Part shown: positions 15,164 to 23,200 of the stretch, one piece after another
Numbering within the stretch: the first letter of the stretch is position 1
How the letters are laid out: every line of letters starts with the position of its first letter
The notes under the pieces: generated by a model
Told to the model about the DNA's origin: nothing
The model's input: only the letters and a program-made list of their open reading frames with translations
Databases searched by the model: none
Assembly (NCBI GenBank): GCA_964013895.1
Contig: CAXGYF010000020.1
Span: 1-32,140, forward strand
Source: MedAcidi-G1 sp002713545
GTDB lineage: Bacteria > Actinomycetota > Acidimicrobiia > Acidimicrobiales > MedAcidi-G1
DNA length: 32,140 nt
Direction: 5' to 3'
Made by a program: the position numbers and the translations under genes

Positions 15164-16456
15164 ATGGTTGAGCCAGACGCCCACAAATTCGACACTAAGT
15201 CTTTACATGCTGGACAACGACCTGATCCTTCTACAGGTTCAAGAGCTGTTCCTATACATCAAACCACCTCATATGTTTTTGATTCTGTAGACGAGGCAGC
15301 GGCACTTTACAATCTTGAAGTTGGGGGCCATATCTACTCCAGAATTTCGAATCCTACAGTGGCGGTCTTAGAGGAGAGGATCGCAGCTTTAGAAGGCGGT
15401 GTTGGGGCGGTCTGCACTTCAAGTGGAATGGCTGCCTTTCATTTAGCAGTTGCGACGATTTTAAATACAGGTGACCACATAGTTTCAAGTCAGAACCTCT
15501 ACGGAGGAAGCCACAATATGATGACTTTCACAATGCCCCGATTTGGAATCTCAACAACTTTTGTTGACCCTCACGAACCAAAAAGTTTTCTTGATGCTGC
15601 AAATGAAAACACTAAATTGTTCTATGCGGAAGTACTAGGCAACCCTGGAATAGAAGTTTTGGATATTGAAGCAATTGCAGATGCCGCTCACAGCATCGGA
15701 GTACCGCTAGTAGTAGATGCGACTTTTGCAACCCCTTACCTTATTCGTCCCATAGAGCATGGTGCTGATGTTGTGATTCATTCTCTAACTAAATTCTTAG
15801 GAGGTCACGGAATAGCTATAGGAGGAGCCGTTGTTGATGGAGGCCGCTTTGATTGGGCCGCATCGGGAAAGTTTCCAACTCTTTCCGAACCGTATGATGG
15901 TTACCACGGTTTAGTTTTCACCGACGAATTTGGACCACAAGCTCTTTCAATGCGCGCTAGAGCTGAAGGTTTAAAAGATTTTGGAGCTTGCATGAGCCCC
16001 TCTAATGCCTTTTACCTTCTTCAAGGAATCGAAACTCTTCCTCTACGTATGCAAAAACATGTTTCCAACACCCATAGTGTTCTAGAACTTTTGGATAAAC
16101 ATGATGCTGTTGAGTGGATCCGTCATCCTGATCATCCAAGTCACCCTGATCATGAACTGGCAAAACGTCTATACACAAAAGGGGCGGGTGCGATACTTAG
16201 CTTTGGAATTTCTGGTGGCCGTGAAGCAGGTAAAAAATTCATTGAATCAGTCGAACTTGCATCCCATTTAGCAAATGTTGGTGACGCTAAAACATTAGTT
16301 ATCCATCCTGCCTCCACCACTCATCAACAAATGAGCACCGAAGACCTGTTGACTGCCGGAATAGGCGAAGATCTTGTCCGAATTTCTGTTGGTCTTGAAG
16401 ACCCAGCAGATATATGTGCCGATCTAGATCGAGCTCTTAAAGCTTCACAACGTTGA
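15164..16456 (+). CDS. metY: O-acetylhomoserine sulfhydrylase
   Basis: A 430-residue Cys/Met-metabolism PLP enzyme that makes homocysteine from O-acetylhomoserine and sulfide. It has the N-terminal FDTKSLHAGQ..D, AVPIHQTTSYVF, YSRISNPTVAVLEERIAALEGG (58-79), SSGMAAFHLA, NLYGGSHNM, and the PLP lysine Lys210 in HSLTKFLGGHG. The length and the inserted FPTLSEPYDGYHGL region point to MetY rather than shorter cystathionine synthases (about 380 residues). No metX is adjacent. The next gene, an alpha/beta hydrolase, starts 6 nt after the stop and is much shorter than MetX. Confidence 0.93.
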   Translation: MVEPDAHKFDTKSLHAGQRPDPSTGSRAVPIHQTTSYVFDSVDEAAALYNLEVGGHIYSRISNPTVAVLEERIAALEGGVGAVCTSSGMAAFHLAVATILNTGDHIVSSQNLYGGSHNMMTFTMPRFGISTTFVDPHEPKSFLDAANENTKLFYAEVLGNPGIEVLDIEAIADAAHSIGVPLVVDATFATPYLIRPIEHGADVVIHSLTKFLGGHGIAIGGAVVDGGRFDWAASGKFPTLSEPYDGYHGLVFTDEFGPQALSMRARAEGLKDFGACMSPSNAFYLLQGIETLPLRMQKHVSNTHSVLELLDKHDAVEWIRHPDHPSHPDHELAKRLYTKGAGAILSFGISGGREAGKKFIESVELASHLANVGDAKTLVIHPASTTHQQMSTEDLLTAGIGEDLVRISVGLEDPADICADLDRALKASQR

Positions 16457-16462
16457 ACAATC

Positions 16463-17266
16463 ATGCTTATTAATCTTTCAGATAGTTATTTCAAAGCAGC
16501 CAACGGTGGCATTGATTTAGAAGAAATGGACAAAAACGATCCGTTAGTTGTTTTGATTCATGGTGCAGGCATGGATAGAACCGTATGGTTCCAGCAAACA
16601 CGTTTCCTATCACACCATGGTTACAGATGTTTTGCTGTGGATCTCCCAGCTCATGGGGGCACTGAAGGACCCCCTTTAGAAACGATTAATGAAATGGCCG
16701 AATGGATTTCTTCTGTTATCGAATGCCTTGGGGGACCCGCCCATATTGTTGGACATTCAATGGGTTCATTTATAGCTTTAGCAACTGCCGCGAACCACCC
16801 TGACTCTGTTCTATCAGCAACGCTGATCGCCGTGGCTGAAGGAATGCCCGTGCATCCCGACTTGCAAACAGCTGCTGACGAAAACTTACCTAAAGGAGCT
16901 AGTTTTATAGCCGGTTGGGGGCATGGTCCCGATCAACACTTAGGCGGAAATCCTACCCCTGGGCTTTGGATGATCGGAGGAGCTACTGCTGTGGTAGAAA
17001 ACTCTAAACCAGGAATACTGAGCCTCGACCTTTCGATTTGTTCCAGCTATGAAGAAACTCTTCAACAGGCGCAATCTGTTAAATGCCCAACAACTTTAAT
17101 TCTCGGTTCCCGCGACAAAATGACTCCGAGACGTGCTGCTCAGCCTCTTATTGATGCATTAACAGAGCCAACGGTTATTGAGTTAGAAGGGGTTGGACAT
17201 ATGTCAATGACAGAAGCCCCTAAAGAAGTTCGCCAAGTGTTACTTGACAACTTTTCAAATATTTAA
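16463..17266 (+). CDS. Alpha/beta-fold hydrolase
   Basis: A 267-residue alpha/beta hydrolase with a readable triad: Ser99 in the nucleophile elbow GHSMGS, Asp218 in ILGSRDKMTP, and His246 in GVGHMSMTEAP. The oxyanion region is LIHGAGMDRTVW (31-42). It sits 6 nt behind metY and is probably co-transcribed. MetX homoserine acetyltransferases share the fold but are about 370 residues with different motifs, so that role is unlikely. An esterase or a thioester/lactone hydrolase is possible; the substrate is unknown. The stop lies 7 nt from the convergent acyl-CoA dehydrogenase stop. No SD is clear, consistent with read-through reinitiation. Confidence 0.88.
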   Translation: MLINLSDSYFKAANGGIDLEEMDKNDPLVVLIHGAGMDRTVWFQQTRFLSHHGYRCFAVDLPAHGGTEGPPLETINEMAEWISSVIECLGGPAHIVGHSMGSFIALATAANHPDSVLSATLIAVAEGMPVHPDLQTAADENLPKGASFIAGWGHGPDQHLGGNPTPGLWMIGGATAVVENSKPGILSLDLSICSSYEETLQQAQSVKCPTTLILGSRDKMTPRRAAQPLIDALTEPTVIELEGVGHMSMTEAPKEVRQVLLDNFSNI

Positions 17267-17273
17267 AGCAAAA

Positions 17274-18536
17274 TCAATTTTGCAACAACTCTTTAAAAGG
17301 TGTCTCTTTATTTGGGCCAGGTTCTTTTGGAAGACCTAGAACTCTTTCCCCAACTATGTTTCTTTGAACCTGATCAGTGCCACCATAAATTGAAGGAGCA
17401 GGACTAAAAATTGTTGCTTCCTGAACTCTGCCATCAAATGAGCTTGCGGAGCTACTCAACATGCCATCGGCACCGATAATCAAATTTCCTACGTCTCTAC
17501 TCCTTCGCACAAGTTCACTCATAGCTAATTTTGCTAGATTACCTTCGGCTCCTGTTTTACTGCCGCCTGCTTTAGCCCGAAGCATATTTAGTCGATTCAC
17601 TTCTCCCAGTATGTGTAATTTCACGATTTCCTGCCGCACTACTGGATCATTTGCTGATCCAATTTTTTGAGCTAAATCTGAAAGCCATCTGATATCTAAA
17701 CCACGACCACCATCGGTTTCCATTCTGCCATCGTCAGGTAGCACGTAATCACCAACTTTTGTGTCCAAACGATTGCCCAATAGTTTTCCTGCTTTAACTC
17801 CTGCAGGTACTGACACAGGTTGTGGTCCCCCACTCCCGAGACTCGACCTTTCAACCATTAGAGTTGTGTTGGCAACTGCCCAACCGTTTCCGATTCCGCC
17901 GATTAAATCATCATTTGAAACTCGCGCTTCATCAATGAAAACCTCATTAAACAAAGCGCGACCAGTCATTTCTTTGAGAGGTCTGACCTCAACACCTGGT
18001 TGATCCATATCAAAAGCGAAATATGTGATCCCTTGATGCTTTGGGGCATCAACATCGGTTCTTGCTATTAGCATTCCTTTTTCAGCTATATGCCCACCTG
18101 ATGTCCAAACTTTCTGTCCAGTTATTACCCATTCATCTCCGTCTTTAACTGCTCGCGTTTGAAGTCCCGCCAGATCTGATCCAGCACCCGGTTCTGAGAA
18201 CAACTGACACCAAGCAACCGAGCCTTCAAGAATAGGAGGTATCAATCTTTCTATCTGATCCTCGTTCCCATGAATCGCAATAGTGGGAGCTGCAAGCATC
18301 ATTCCTAGTCCCGTAGGTGGACCAACAACATCATGTGTGAACAATGTCGACATTACCGCTGCAGACTGAACGCGACTCCACCCTCTGCCACCTGCCTCCA
18401 CCGGTAAAGAAGTTGCTGACCAACCCGCATCAGAGAGACGCTTCCACCACTGCGAAACGGTTATATCCGGATCCCAGTTTTCTTGAACCCATTCAGACAA
18501 TTCGACTTTAATTTCTTCAATGTTAATTTCACTCAT
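17274..18536 (-). CDS. Acyl-CoA dehydrogenase
   Basis: A 420-residue FAD-dependent acyl-CoA dehydrogenase of the actinobacterial FadE type. It has QLFSEPGAGSDLAGLQTRA (111-129), WVITGQKVWTSGG (136-148), and the C-terminal SIYGGTDQVQRNIVGERVLGLP. The common catalytic Glu next to YxGT is absent (YGGTDQ). A Glu at 229 in TLMVERSS occupies the position used as base in isovaleryl- and long-chain-type enzymes, so it is probably active. Some actinobacterial FadE enzymes are obligate heterotetramers, but no partner gene is adjacent. Substrate is not assignable. No strong SD or TAnnnT is seen upstream. It is divergent from proS. Confidence 0.9.
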   Translation of the reverse strand: MSEINIEEIKVELSEWVQENWDPDITVSQWWKRLSDAGWSATSLPVEAGGRGWSRVQSAAVMSTLFTHDVVGPPTGLGMMLAAPTIAIHGNEDQIERLIPPILEGSVAWCQLFSEPGAGSDLAGLQTRAVKDGDEWVITGQKVWTSGGHIAEKGMLIARTDVDAPKHQGITYFAFDMDQPGVEVRPLKEMTGRALFNEVFIDEARVSNDDLIGGIGNGWAVANTTLMVERSSLGSGGPQPVSVPAGVKAGKLLGNRLDTKVGDYVLPDDGRMETDGGRGLDIRWLSDLAQKIGSANDPVVRQEIVKLHILGEVNRLNMLRAKAGGSKTGAEGNLAKLAMSELVRRSRDVGNLIIGADGMLSSSASSFDGRVQEATIFSPAPSIYGGTDQVQRNIVGERVLGLPKEPGPNKETPFKELLQN

Positions 18537-18629
18537 ACATTGATTCTGTCAGGTATATAACAATTCAACTACGTCGAGTGAAATCATCTAAGCTATTGCA
18601 TAAGAAAAAAATCGTAAGAAAGTTAACAA

Positions 18630-20351
18630 TTGCGCTGGACATCTCTTTTTATACCTACCCTTCGTGAAGCGCCAGCTGAAGCAGAAGCAATTAGTCACCA
18701 ATTGTTGGTTCGCGGCGGCTTTATAAGGCAATTGCAATCTGGGCATTACTCAATGCTTCCTCTCGCTTGGAAAGTAAATAAAAAAATTGTAAAAATCCTT
18801 CGTGAAGAAATGGATTCAATAGGCGCTCAAGAAGTAATGCTTCCTGCTATACACCCTGCAAGTGTTTGGCAAAAATCAGGCCGATGGGATGCAATTGGAG
18901 ATGACATGTTTCGTTTCGTAGACCGTAAAGACGCAGAACAGGTTTTGGCCATGACCAATGAGGAAGTTGTGGCGACTGTCGCTCTTGAGTTGGCCTCCTA
19001 CCGAGATCTTCCTCAAATGTGGTATCAGATACAAACAAAATTTAGAGATGAACCGAGACCTAAATCAGGACTTCTAAGGGTTAGAGAATTTGATATGAAA
19101 GATTCTTACTCGATAGATATAGATGATGCTGGTTTAGACAACTCGTTTAATCTTCACCATCAAGCCTATGAACGAATTTTTGCCCGTTTAGGTCTACATG
19201 CAATTCCTGTTGAGGCATCCTCGGGTGCAATGGGTGGGAGTGACTCAGTCGAGTTCATGGTTGAGTCTCCAGCTGGGGAAGATGACGTAGCTGTATGTGG
19301 TTCATGTGGATACTCGGCAAATGTGGAACGTGCAACTTCGATAATTCCCGAAGTTGAAAACCGTTCAGAAAATGAGACTCTTGAGAAATTTGAAACTCCT
19401 AACATTCGAACCATCGAAGCCCTTTCACAAGCGGGCCATCTCCCTGAACACCAAATAAAAACTCTGGTCTACATGGTAGACGGTGAGCTTTCGCTGATTT
19501 TATTGCGCGGTGATCATCAGTTTCAGGAACAAAAGTTTCGCGATTCCACTTCTGCAGTGGAAATAACACCTGCTGAAGAAGACACTATTAAAAAAGCTCT
19601 AGGAGCTTCGCCTGGCAGTCTTGGTGCTGTTGGAATTGGCGGAATAAAAACTTTTGCCGACCCTTCTTTAAAAGGCCGTTCTGGTATGACTACCGGCGCA
19701 AATGAAGACGATTTTCACTTATCGGGTGTGGATGTTGACAGAGACATAAAAGTTGATCAATGGGTTGACGTTCGATCAATAGCTGACGGTGAAGGATGCC
19801 CTTCTTGTTCAAATCCGCTTAGAGTTGTCCGTTGTATAGAAGCAGGTCACATTTTTAAATTAGGTCGTAAATATTCTGAAGCAATGGGTGTGAGTGTGCT
19901 CGATTCGGAAGGCAACTCGCAAATTCCCACTATGGGTTCATATGGGATAGGTGTCGGTCGAGCGATGGCCGCTATAGCGGAAACATGTTGTGATGACTCA
20001 GGATTGATATGGCCGATCAGTGTCGCTCCATACGAAGTTGTTTTAACTGTTGTGAAGACTGATGATGAGAACTCTATGGAAGTTGCGGACAAGATTTATA
20101 AAGATTTGAAAGCTCATGGGATAGACGTTTTGTTCGATGACCGCGAAGAGAGACCCGGGGTTAAATTTGCTGATGCGGAATTAATAGGTATACCTCTGCG
20201 AGTAACTATAGGACCGCGTGGTTTGGAGAATGGAATAGTCGAATTTTTAGATCGCTCTGATCCAGAAAAAACACAAACAGAGTTAGGTGTTGAAGAAGTG
20301 AAAGATTTTCTATTAGAAAAAATTTCTGCTGAACTTGATTTAACCGCATGA
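18630..20351 (+). CDS. proS: Prolyl-tRNA synthetase (bacterial type)
   Basis: A 573-residue class II synthetase that charges tRNA-Pro. The N-terminus MRWTSLFIPTLREAPAEAEA is conserved across bacterial ProS and fixes the TTG start, preceded by AAGAAAG. Motif 2 is TKFRDEPRPKSGLLRVREF (about 136-154) and motif 3 is GSYGIGVGRAMAAIAE. Between them lies the YbaK-like editing insertion (about 230-390), including KTLVYMVDG with the Lys needed for Ala-tRNA-Pro deacylation and RGDHQFQEQKF. The anticodon-binding domain follows (VDVLFDDREERPGVKFADAELIGIPLR pattern). A tRNA-Pro gene occurs in the same window at 24853. It heads a same-strand run through carD, usp and ogt. Confidence 0.96.
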   Translation: MRWTSLFIPTLREAPAEAEAISHQLLVRGGFIRQLQSGHYSMLPLAWKVNKKIVKILREEMDSIGAQEVMLPAIHPASVWQKSGRWDAIGDDMFRFVDRKDAEQVLAMTNEEVVATVALELASYRDLPQMWYQIQTKFRDEPRPKSGLLRVREFDMKDSYSIDIDDAGLDNSFNLHHQAYERIFARLGLHAIPVEASSGAMGGSDSVEFMVESPAGEDDVAVCGSCGYSANVERATSIIPEVENRSENETLEKFETPNIRTIEALSQAGHLPEHQIKTLVYMVDGELSLILLRGDHQFQEQKFRDSTSAVEITPAEEDTIKKALGASPGSLGAVGIGGIKTFADPSLKGRSGMTTGANEDDFHLSGVDVDRDIKVDQWVDVRSIADGEGCPSCSNPLRVVRCIEAGHIFKLGRKYSEAMGVSVLDSEGNSQIPTMGSYGIGVGRAMAAIAETCCDDSGLIWPISVAPYEVVLTVVKTDDENSMEVADKIYKDLKAHGIDVLFDDREERPGVKFADAELIGIPLRVTIGPRGLENGIVEFLDRSDPEKTQTELGVEEVKDFLLEKISAELDLTA

Positions 20352-20405
20352 GGCAGCAATTTTTAGAATAAGGTTTCGCCTTAAGAGTTCGAAAAATTAC
20401 TGGAA

Positions 20406-20771
20406 GTGGAAGCTTTGAATCCTCTAAAACGGAAACAAAAAGTTGTAGCGACAATAGATCTTCCCGGTGTTCCTGAAGGAACAGAGGGGAAAATTCGTGT
20501 TGCGAATGGAATTGAGTGGTTTCGTTACTGGGTTGATTTCGATAACGGGGCAAAACTCGGTCGTGTTGATCACGAAGATGTAGTAAAACTCGAAGATTGG
20601 GAACAATTTCAAATTGATCGAACTAATGCGGAAAATGAACCTGATACAACCGAGGAATCTGTTACAGAAGAGGATGCTACGGAAGCAGTTTCCAGTGGCG
20701 GAAATGACCATGGCATTCCTGAACACCTTCTAGAACGCAGTAAAGCAGCTAGGGAACGTTTAGGTGCTTAA
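20406..20771 (+). CDS. Conserved hypothetical protein downstream of proS
   Basis: A 121-residue acidic protein. The N-terminal 60 residues (KQKVVATIDLPGVPEGTEGKIRVANGIEWFRYWVDFDNGAKLGRVDHEDVVKLEDW) look like a small SH3-type beta-barrel with alternating strands. Residues 70-100 are a Glu/Thr-rich, probably disordered linker, and the C-terminus GIPEHLLERSKAARERLG forms a short amphipathic helix. No enzyme motif is seen. The frame allows GTG 20406 or TTG 20415. TTG 20415 gives MNPLKRK and is preceded by GGAAG, so it is a real alternative. It lies 54 nt after proS and 79 nt before carD. I do not recognise a named family. Confidence 0.65.
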   Translation: MEALNPLKRKQKVVATIDLPGVPEGTEGKIRVANGIEWFRYWVDFDNGAKLGRVDHEDVVKLEDWEQFQIDRTNAENEPDTTEESVTEEDATEAVSSGGNDHGIPEHLLERSKAARERLGA

Positions 20772-20796
20772 CTAATTTCTAAAAATTAGCTACCAT
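20768..20796 (+). promoter_or_regulatory. Candidate carD promoter (TTAACT, 17 nt, TACCAT)
   Basis: TTAACT (20768-20773, 4/6 to the -35) and TACCAT (20791-20796, TAnnnT) are spaced 17 nt. An inverted repeat CTAATTT/AAATTAG (20772-20789) lies between them and overlaps the spacer. A start near 20803 would give a 5' leader of about 48 nt before carD. Confidence 0.35.
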
Positions 20797-20797
20797 T

Positions 20798-20826
20798 AGA
20801 GTCGCAGGTAGGTATCCTACAACTCT
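20798..20826 (+). promoter_or_regulatory. Nested hairpin in the carD leader
   Basis: Outer arms AGAGT (20798-20802) and ACTCT (20822-20826) enclose inner arms GTAGG (20808-20812) and CCTAC (20816-20820) with a TAT loop and an asymmetric internal loop. It ends 14 nt before the GGAGG SD of carD. It could be a leader structure or a DNA site. Confidence 0.4.
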
Positions 20827-20850
20827 GATCTACCGCTTTCGGAGGCCAAA

Positions 20851-21333
20851 TTGACATTCAAGCCCGGTGACAAAGTTGTTTACCCGCATCATGGTGCTGC
20901 AGTAATTGAAAAAAAGGAGAAGCGTAAAGCTTTTGGTAAAACTACTGAGTACCTAATTTTACATATGGCTCATGGGGATATGGTTCTTTCTGTCCCATCT
21001 GAAAAAGCTGAAGAAGTTGGGATGCGTTGGCCTATTGCAAAACGTGACGTTCCTGACTTGTTTGAAGTTCTTGAAAAAAGGGATGTTAGAGAACCGGCTA
21101 ACTGGTCTCGTCGCTTTAAAAATCATCAAGAGAAACTAAAAAGTGGTGATGTCTACCAAGTGGCGGAAGTAGTAAGAAACTTAGCTTTACGTGATGAAGA
21201 CAAGGGACTTTCTGCCGGTGAAAAAACTCTTTACAACAAGGCTCTCAACATCCTTGTGTCGGAACTCGCATTTGCATTAAACCTTTCAGAAGAAAAAGCT
21301 TCAGAAAAAGTTGAAGAGGCTCTCGCTAAGTAG
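20851..21333 (+). CDS. carD: CarD-family transcriptional regulator
   Basis: A 160-residue RNA-polymerase-binding regulator. The N-terminal Tudor-like RNAP-interaction domain contains FKPGDKVVYPHHGAAVIEKKE (3-23) and YLILHMAHGDMVLSVPSEKAEEVGMR. The C-terminal helical DNA-binding domain contains NWSRRFKNHQEKLKSGDVYQVAEVVRNLALRDEDKGLSAGEKTLYNKALNILVSELA, where the conserved Trp lies in NWSRR. In mycobacteria CarD stabilises the open complex at many promoters, including rRNA. The TTG start is fixed by a strong GGAGG at 20841-20845. A likely terminator follows the gene. Confidence 0.95.
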   Translation: MTFKPGDKVVYPHHGAAVIEKKEKRKAFGKTTEYLILHMAHGDMVLSVPSEKAEEVGMRWPIAKRDVPDLFEVLEKRDVREPANWSRRFKNHQEKLKSGDVYQVAEVVRNLALRDEDKGLSAGEKTLYNKALNILVSELAFALNLSEEKASEKVEEALAK

Positions 21334-21344
21334 CAAAATGTAGT

Positions 21345-21364
21345 AACGGTGTAAAAACCGTTTT
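21345..21364 (+). terminator. Intrinsic terminator after carD
   Basis: Six-bp stem AACGGT (21345-21350) and ACCGTT (21357-21362), loop GTAAAA, with a short T tract running into 21364. It separates carD from the universal stress gene. Confidence 0.55.
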
Positions 21365-21389
21365 ATCGCCAAATCGATTAAGGGGCCAT

Positions 21390-21845
21390 ATGCCAAGAGA
21401 GCATCGAATCGTTGTAGGCATTGAAGGTTCTGGCTATGCAAAAGCAGCTTTGATCTGGGCTTTAAAAGAAGCGTTACTTCACGATGCGCTAGTCGAAGTT
21501 GTGACCTGCTACTCACCTACCTATATACCATCTTCACCTGATCTCGGGTATGTGCCTTTTGATGGAACAAACCTCATCGCAGAAGTTGAAAAACTTCAGA
21601 ATGAAGTTGTTGAATCTGCTTTGGAAATTGCTGGGAATCCAGATGTTCAGATCAAAAAAACAATTGAAAAAGGTAGAGCACCCGAAACTTTAATGTCTGT
21701 GGCTGAAGGCGCTGACATGCTAGTAGTGGGCAACCGCGGACGTGGTGGTTTCGCTGGACTAAGACTTGGATCAGTGAGCCAAGCAATTTCACATCACAGT
21801 CCATGCCCACTCGTAATAGTTCGCACTGGCCTCATAGATGAATAA
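21390..21845 (+). CDS. Universal stress protein (UspA family)
   Basis: A 151-residue single Usp domain: N-terminal HRIVVGIEGSGYAKAALIWALKEAL (the beta1-alpha1 with Gly/Ser near 10-14) and the ATP-binding motif GNRGRGGFAGLRLGSVSQAI (about 113-132, pattern G-x2-G-x9-G-S). ATP-binding Usps usually act in stress or dormancy. A GGGG just upstream of the ATG serves as SD. It sits between carD and ogt. Confidence 0.93.
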   Translation: MPREHRIVVGIEGSGYAKAALIWALKEALLHDALVEVVTCYSPTYIPSSPDLGYVPFDGTNLIAEVEKLQNEVVESALEIAGNPDVQIKKTIEKGRAPETLMSVAEGADMLVVGNRGRGGFAGLRLGSVSQAISHHSPCPLVIVRTGLIDE

Positions 21846-21860
21846 AAGCTCGGAAAGTTC

Positions 21861-22385
21861 TTGTCGATAAAACCTTTTCACCATATTGGACTTATAGAGA
21901 TCCTAGAAGAACAACTTTGGTTAGCTTTCACTAACTCAGGTATTTGCGCTTCTAAATTCAAAGAGACAACCACCCTTAAAGGCTTTAAGAAACAACTCGA
22001 AGAAAAAACAGGAAACAGTTTTTTAAAAGTTGATTCCTTGCCCGAAGAAATCGAAGATGGAATAAATCAATGGCAACTAAAAGACTGTTCTTCAAAACTT
22101 CAGTTCGACATTTCTATCCACTCGTCTTTTAAGCAAAAAGTTTGGAAAAGTTGTTCGCTAATCCCTTTTGGTGAAACCGCTACTTACTCAAAAATTGCTG
22201 TAGATATTCATCACCCTAAAGCTCAACGCGCTGTCGGATCCGCTCTAGGTGCAAATCCCATTCCTTTACTGATTCCTTGTCACCGAGTTATTAGAAACGA
22301 CAGAAGTGTAGGTGAATATGCTTACGGAAGTCACCTAAAAGAACTTTTACTCAAGCGAGAAAGCTACGCTAAAGTCCTTGACTAA
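21861..22385 (+). CDS. ogt: Methylated-DNA-protein-cysteine methyltransferase
   Basis: A 174-residue suicide DNA-repair protein that removes alkyl groups from O6-alkylguanine. The active-site motif is IPCHRVI with Cys140. The helix-turn-helix region is VWKSCSLIPFGETATYSKIAVDIHHPKAQRAVGSALGANP (94-133), where Arg123 corresponds to the usual arginine finger. The C-terminal GEYAYGSHLKELLLKRE is a variant of the normal GGYxxGLxxKxxLL. The N-terminal 80 residues are divergent, as usual for this family. TTG 21861 is preceded by GGAAAG and no other start is close. It lies 15 nt after the universal stress gene. Confidence 0.92.
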   Translation: MSIKPFHHIGLIEILEEQLWLAFTNSGICASKFKETTTLKGFKKQLEEKTGNSFLKVDSLPEEIEDGINQWQLKDCSSKLQFDISIHSSFKQKVWKSCSLIPFGETATYSKIAVDIHHPKAQRAVGSALGANPIPLLIPCHRVIRNDRSVGEYAYGSHLKELLLKRESYAKVLD

Positions 22386-22408
22386 ACAACGAACACAAGG
22401 TTTTTAAA

Positions 22409-23200
22409 ATGTCTGAAAATAATGCAGAAGGTGGAATCACGGTAGAAGTTGAAGGACGGATTCTTTTAATGGGGATTAACAGGCCTTCAAAAATGAACGG
22501 TTTCACACCTGAGATGATTGACGATCTCGCCGACGCCTATACGAGACTTGATGATGATCCTGAACTGTGGTGTGGGGTTCTTTTTGCTCATGGCGATCAT
22601 TTCACAGCAGGTCTAGATTTGCCCAAGTTCCGTGAGAGGATGCAAAAAGGCGAAAGAGGGCGTGGGAAAGGAAAGGTTGACCCAACTGCGTTAGGTCGTA
22701 AGTGCACGAAACCAATCGTTTCAGCTGTAAAAGGTGTGACTTACACGCTTGGAATTGAACTGATGTTGGCAGGAGACATAGTTGTTGCTGCTGATAACTG
22801 TAGATTTTCACAATTGGAGCCTTTAAGGGGCATACATGCTACCGGTGGTGCAACAATCAGATTCGTTCAACGTTGCGGTTGGGGTAATGCCATGTACCAT
22901 CTGCTCACCTCTGACGTGTTTGATTCTGAAGAAGCTTTCCGCGTAGGGCTTGTGCAAGAAGTTGTTCCTTTCGGCTCCGAACTTGAGAGAGCGATCGAAA
23001 TAGCAGAAATTATTTGCGAAGGTGCACCTTTAGCAGTGCAGGCAACTAAGCGTTCTTCTATGCGATATGTGACTGAAGGAGAACAGGCAGCTATTGCTGC
23101 TATGGGAGCTGATCAAACGTTGCTGGCAGAAACAGAAGATGCGGAAGAAGGAGTTAATGCTTTTAAGGAAAGAAGGAAAGGCAACTTCAAAGGCAAGTAA
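22409..23200 (+). CDS. Enoyl-CoA hydratase/isomerase (crotonase family)
   Basis: A 263-residue crotonase-fold protein: oxyanion hole segment HFTAGLDLPKF (about 63-73) and second loop GVTYTLGIELMLAGDIVVAADNCRF (about 107-131). The acid/base region SQLEPLRGIHATGGATIRFVQRCGW keeps one Glu (LEP) but has GIHATGG where hydratases usually have a second Glu motif. Isomerase or atypical hydratase activity is therefore possible. It has SD AAGG 8 nt before the ATG. Its TAA directly abuts the stop of the convergent acyl-CoA ligase, with no base between. A beta-oxidation role is likely but not proven. Confidence 0.88.
   Translation: MSENNAEGGITVEVEGRILLMGINRPSKMNGFTPEMIDDLADAYTRLDDDPELWCGVLFAHGDHFTAGLDLPKFRERMQKGERGRGKGKVDPTALGRKCTKPIVSAVKGVTYTLGIELMLAGDIVVAADNCRFSQLEPLRGIHATGGATIRFVQRCGWGNAMYHLLTSDVFDSEEAFRVGLVQEVVPFGSELERAIEIAEIICEGAPLAVQATKRSSMRYVTEGEQAAIAAMGADQTLLAETEDAEEGVNAFKERRKGNFKGK

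Noticed and set aside
16463..17266. The hydrolase next to metY as MetX (homoserine acetyltransferase)
   Set aside because: MetX is about 100 residues longer with different flanking motifs. The GHSMGS and short lid fit a generic hydrolase.
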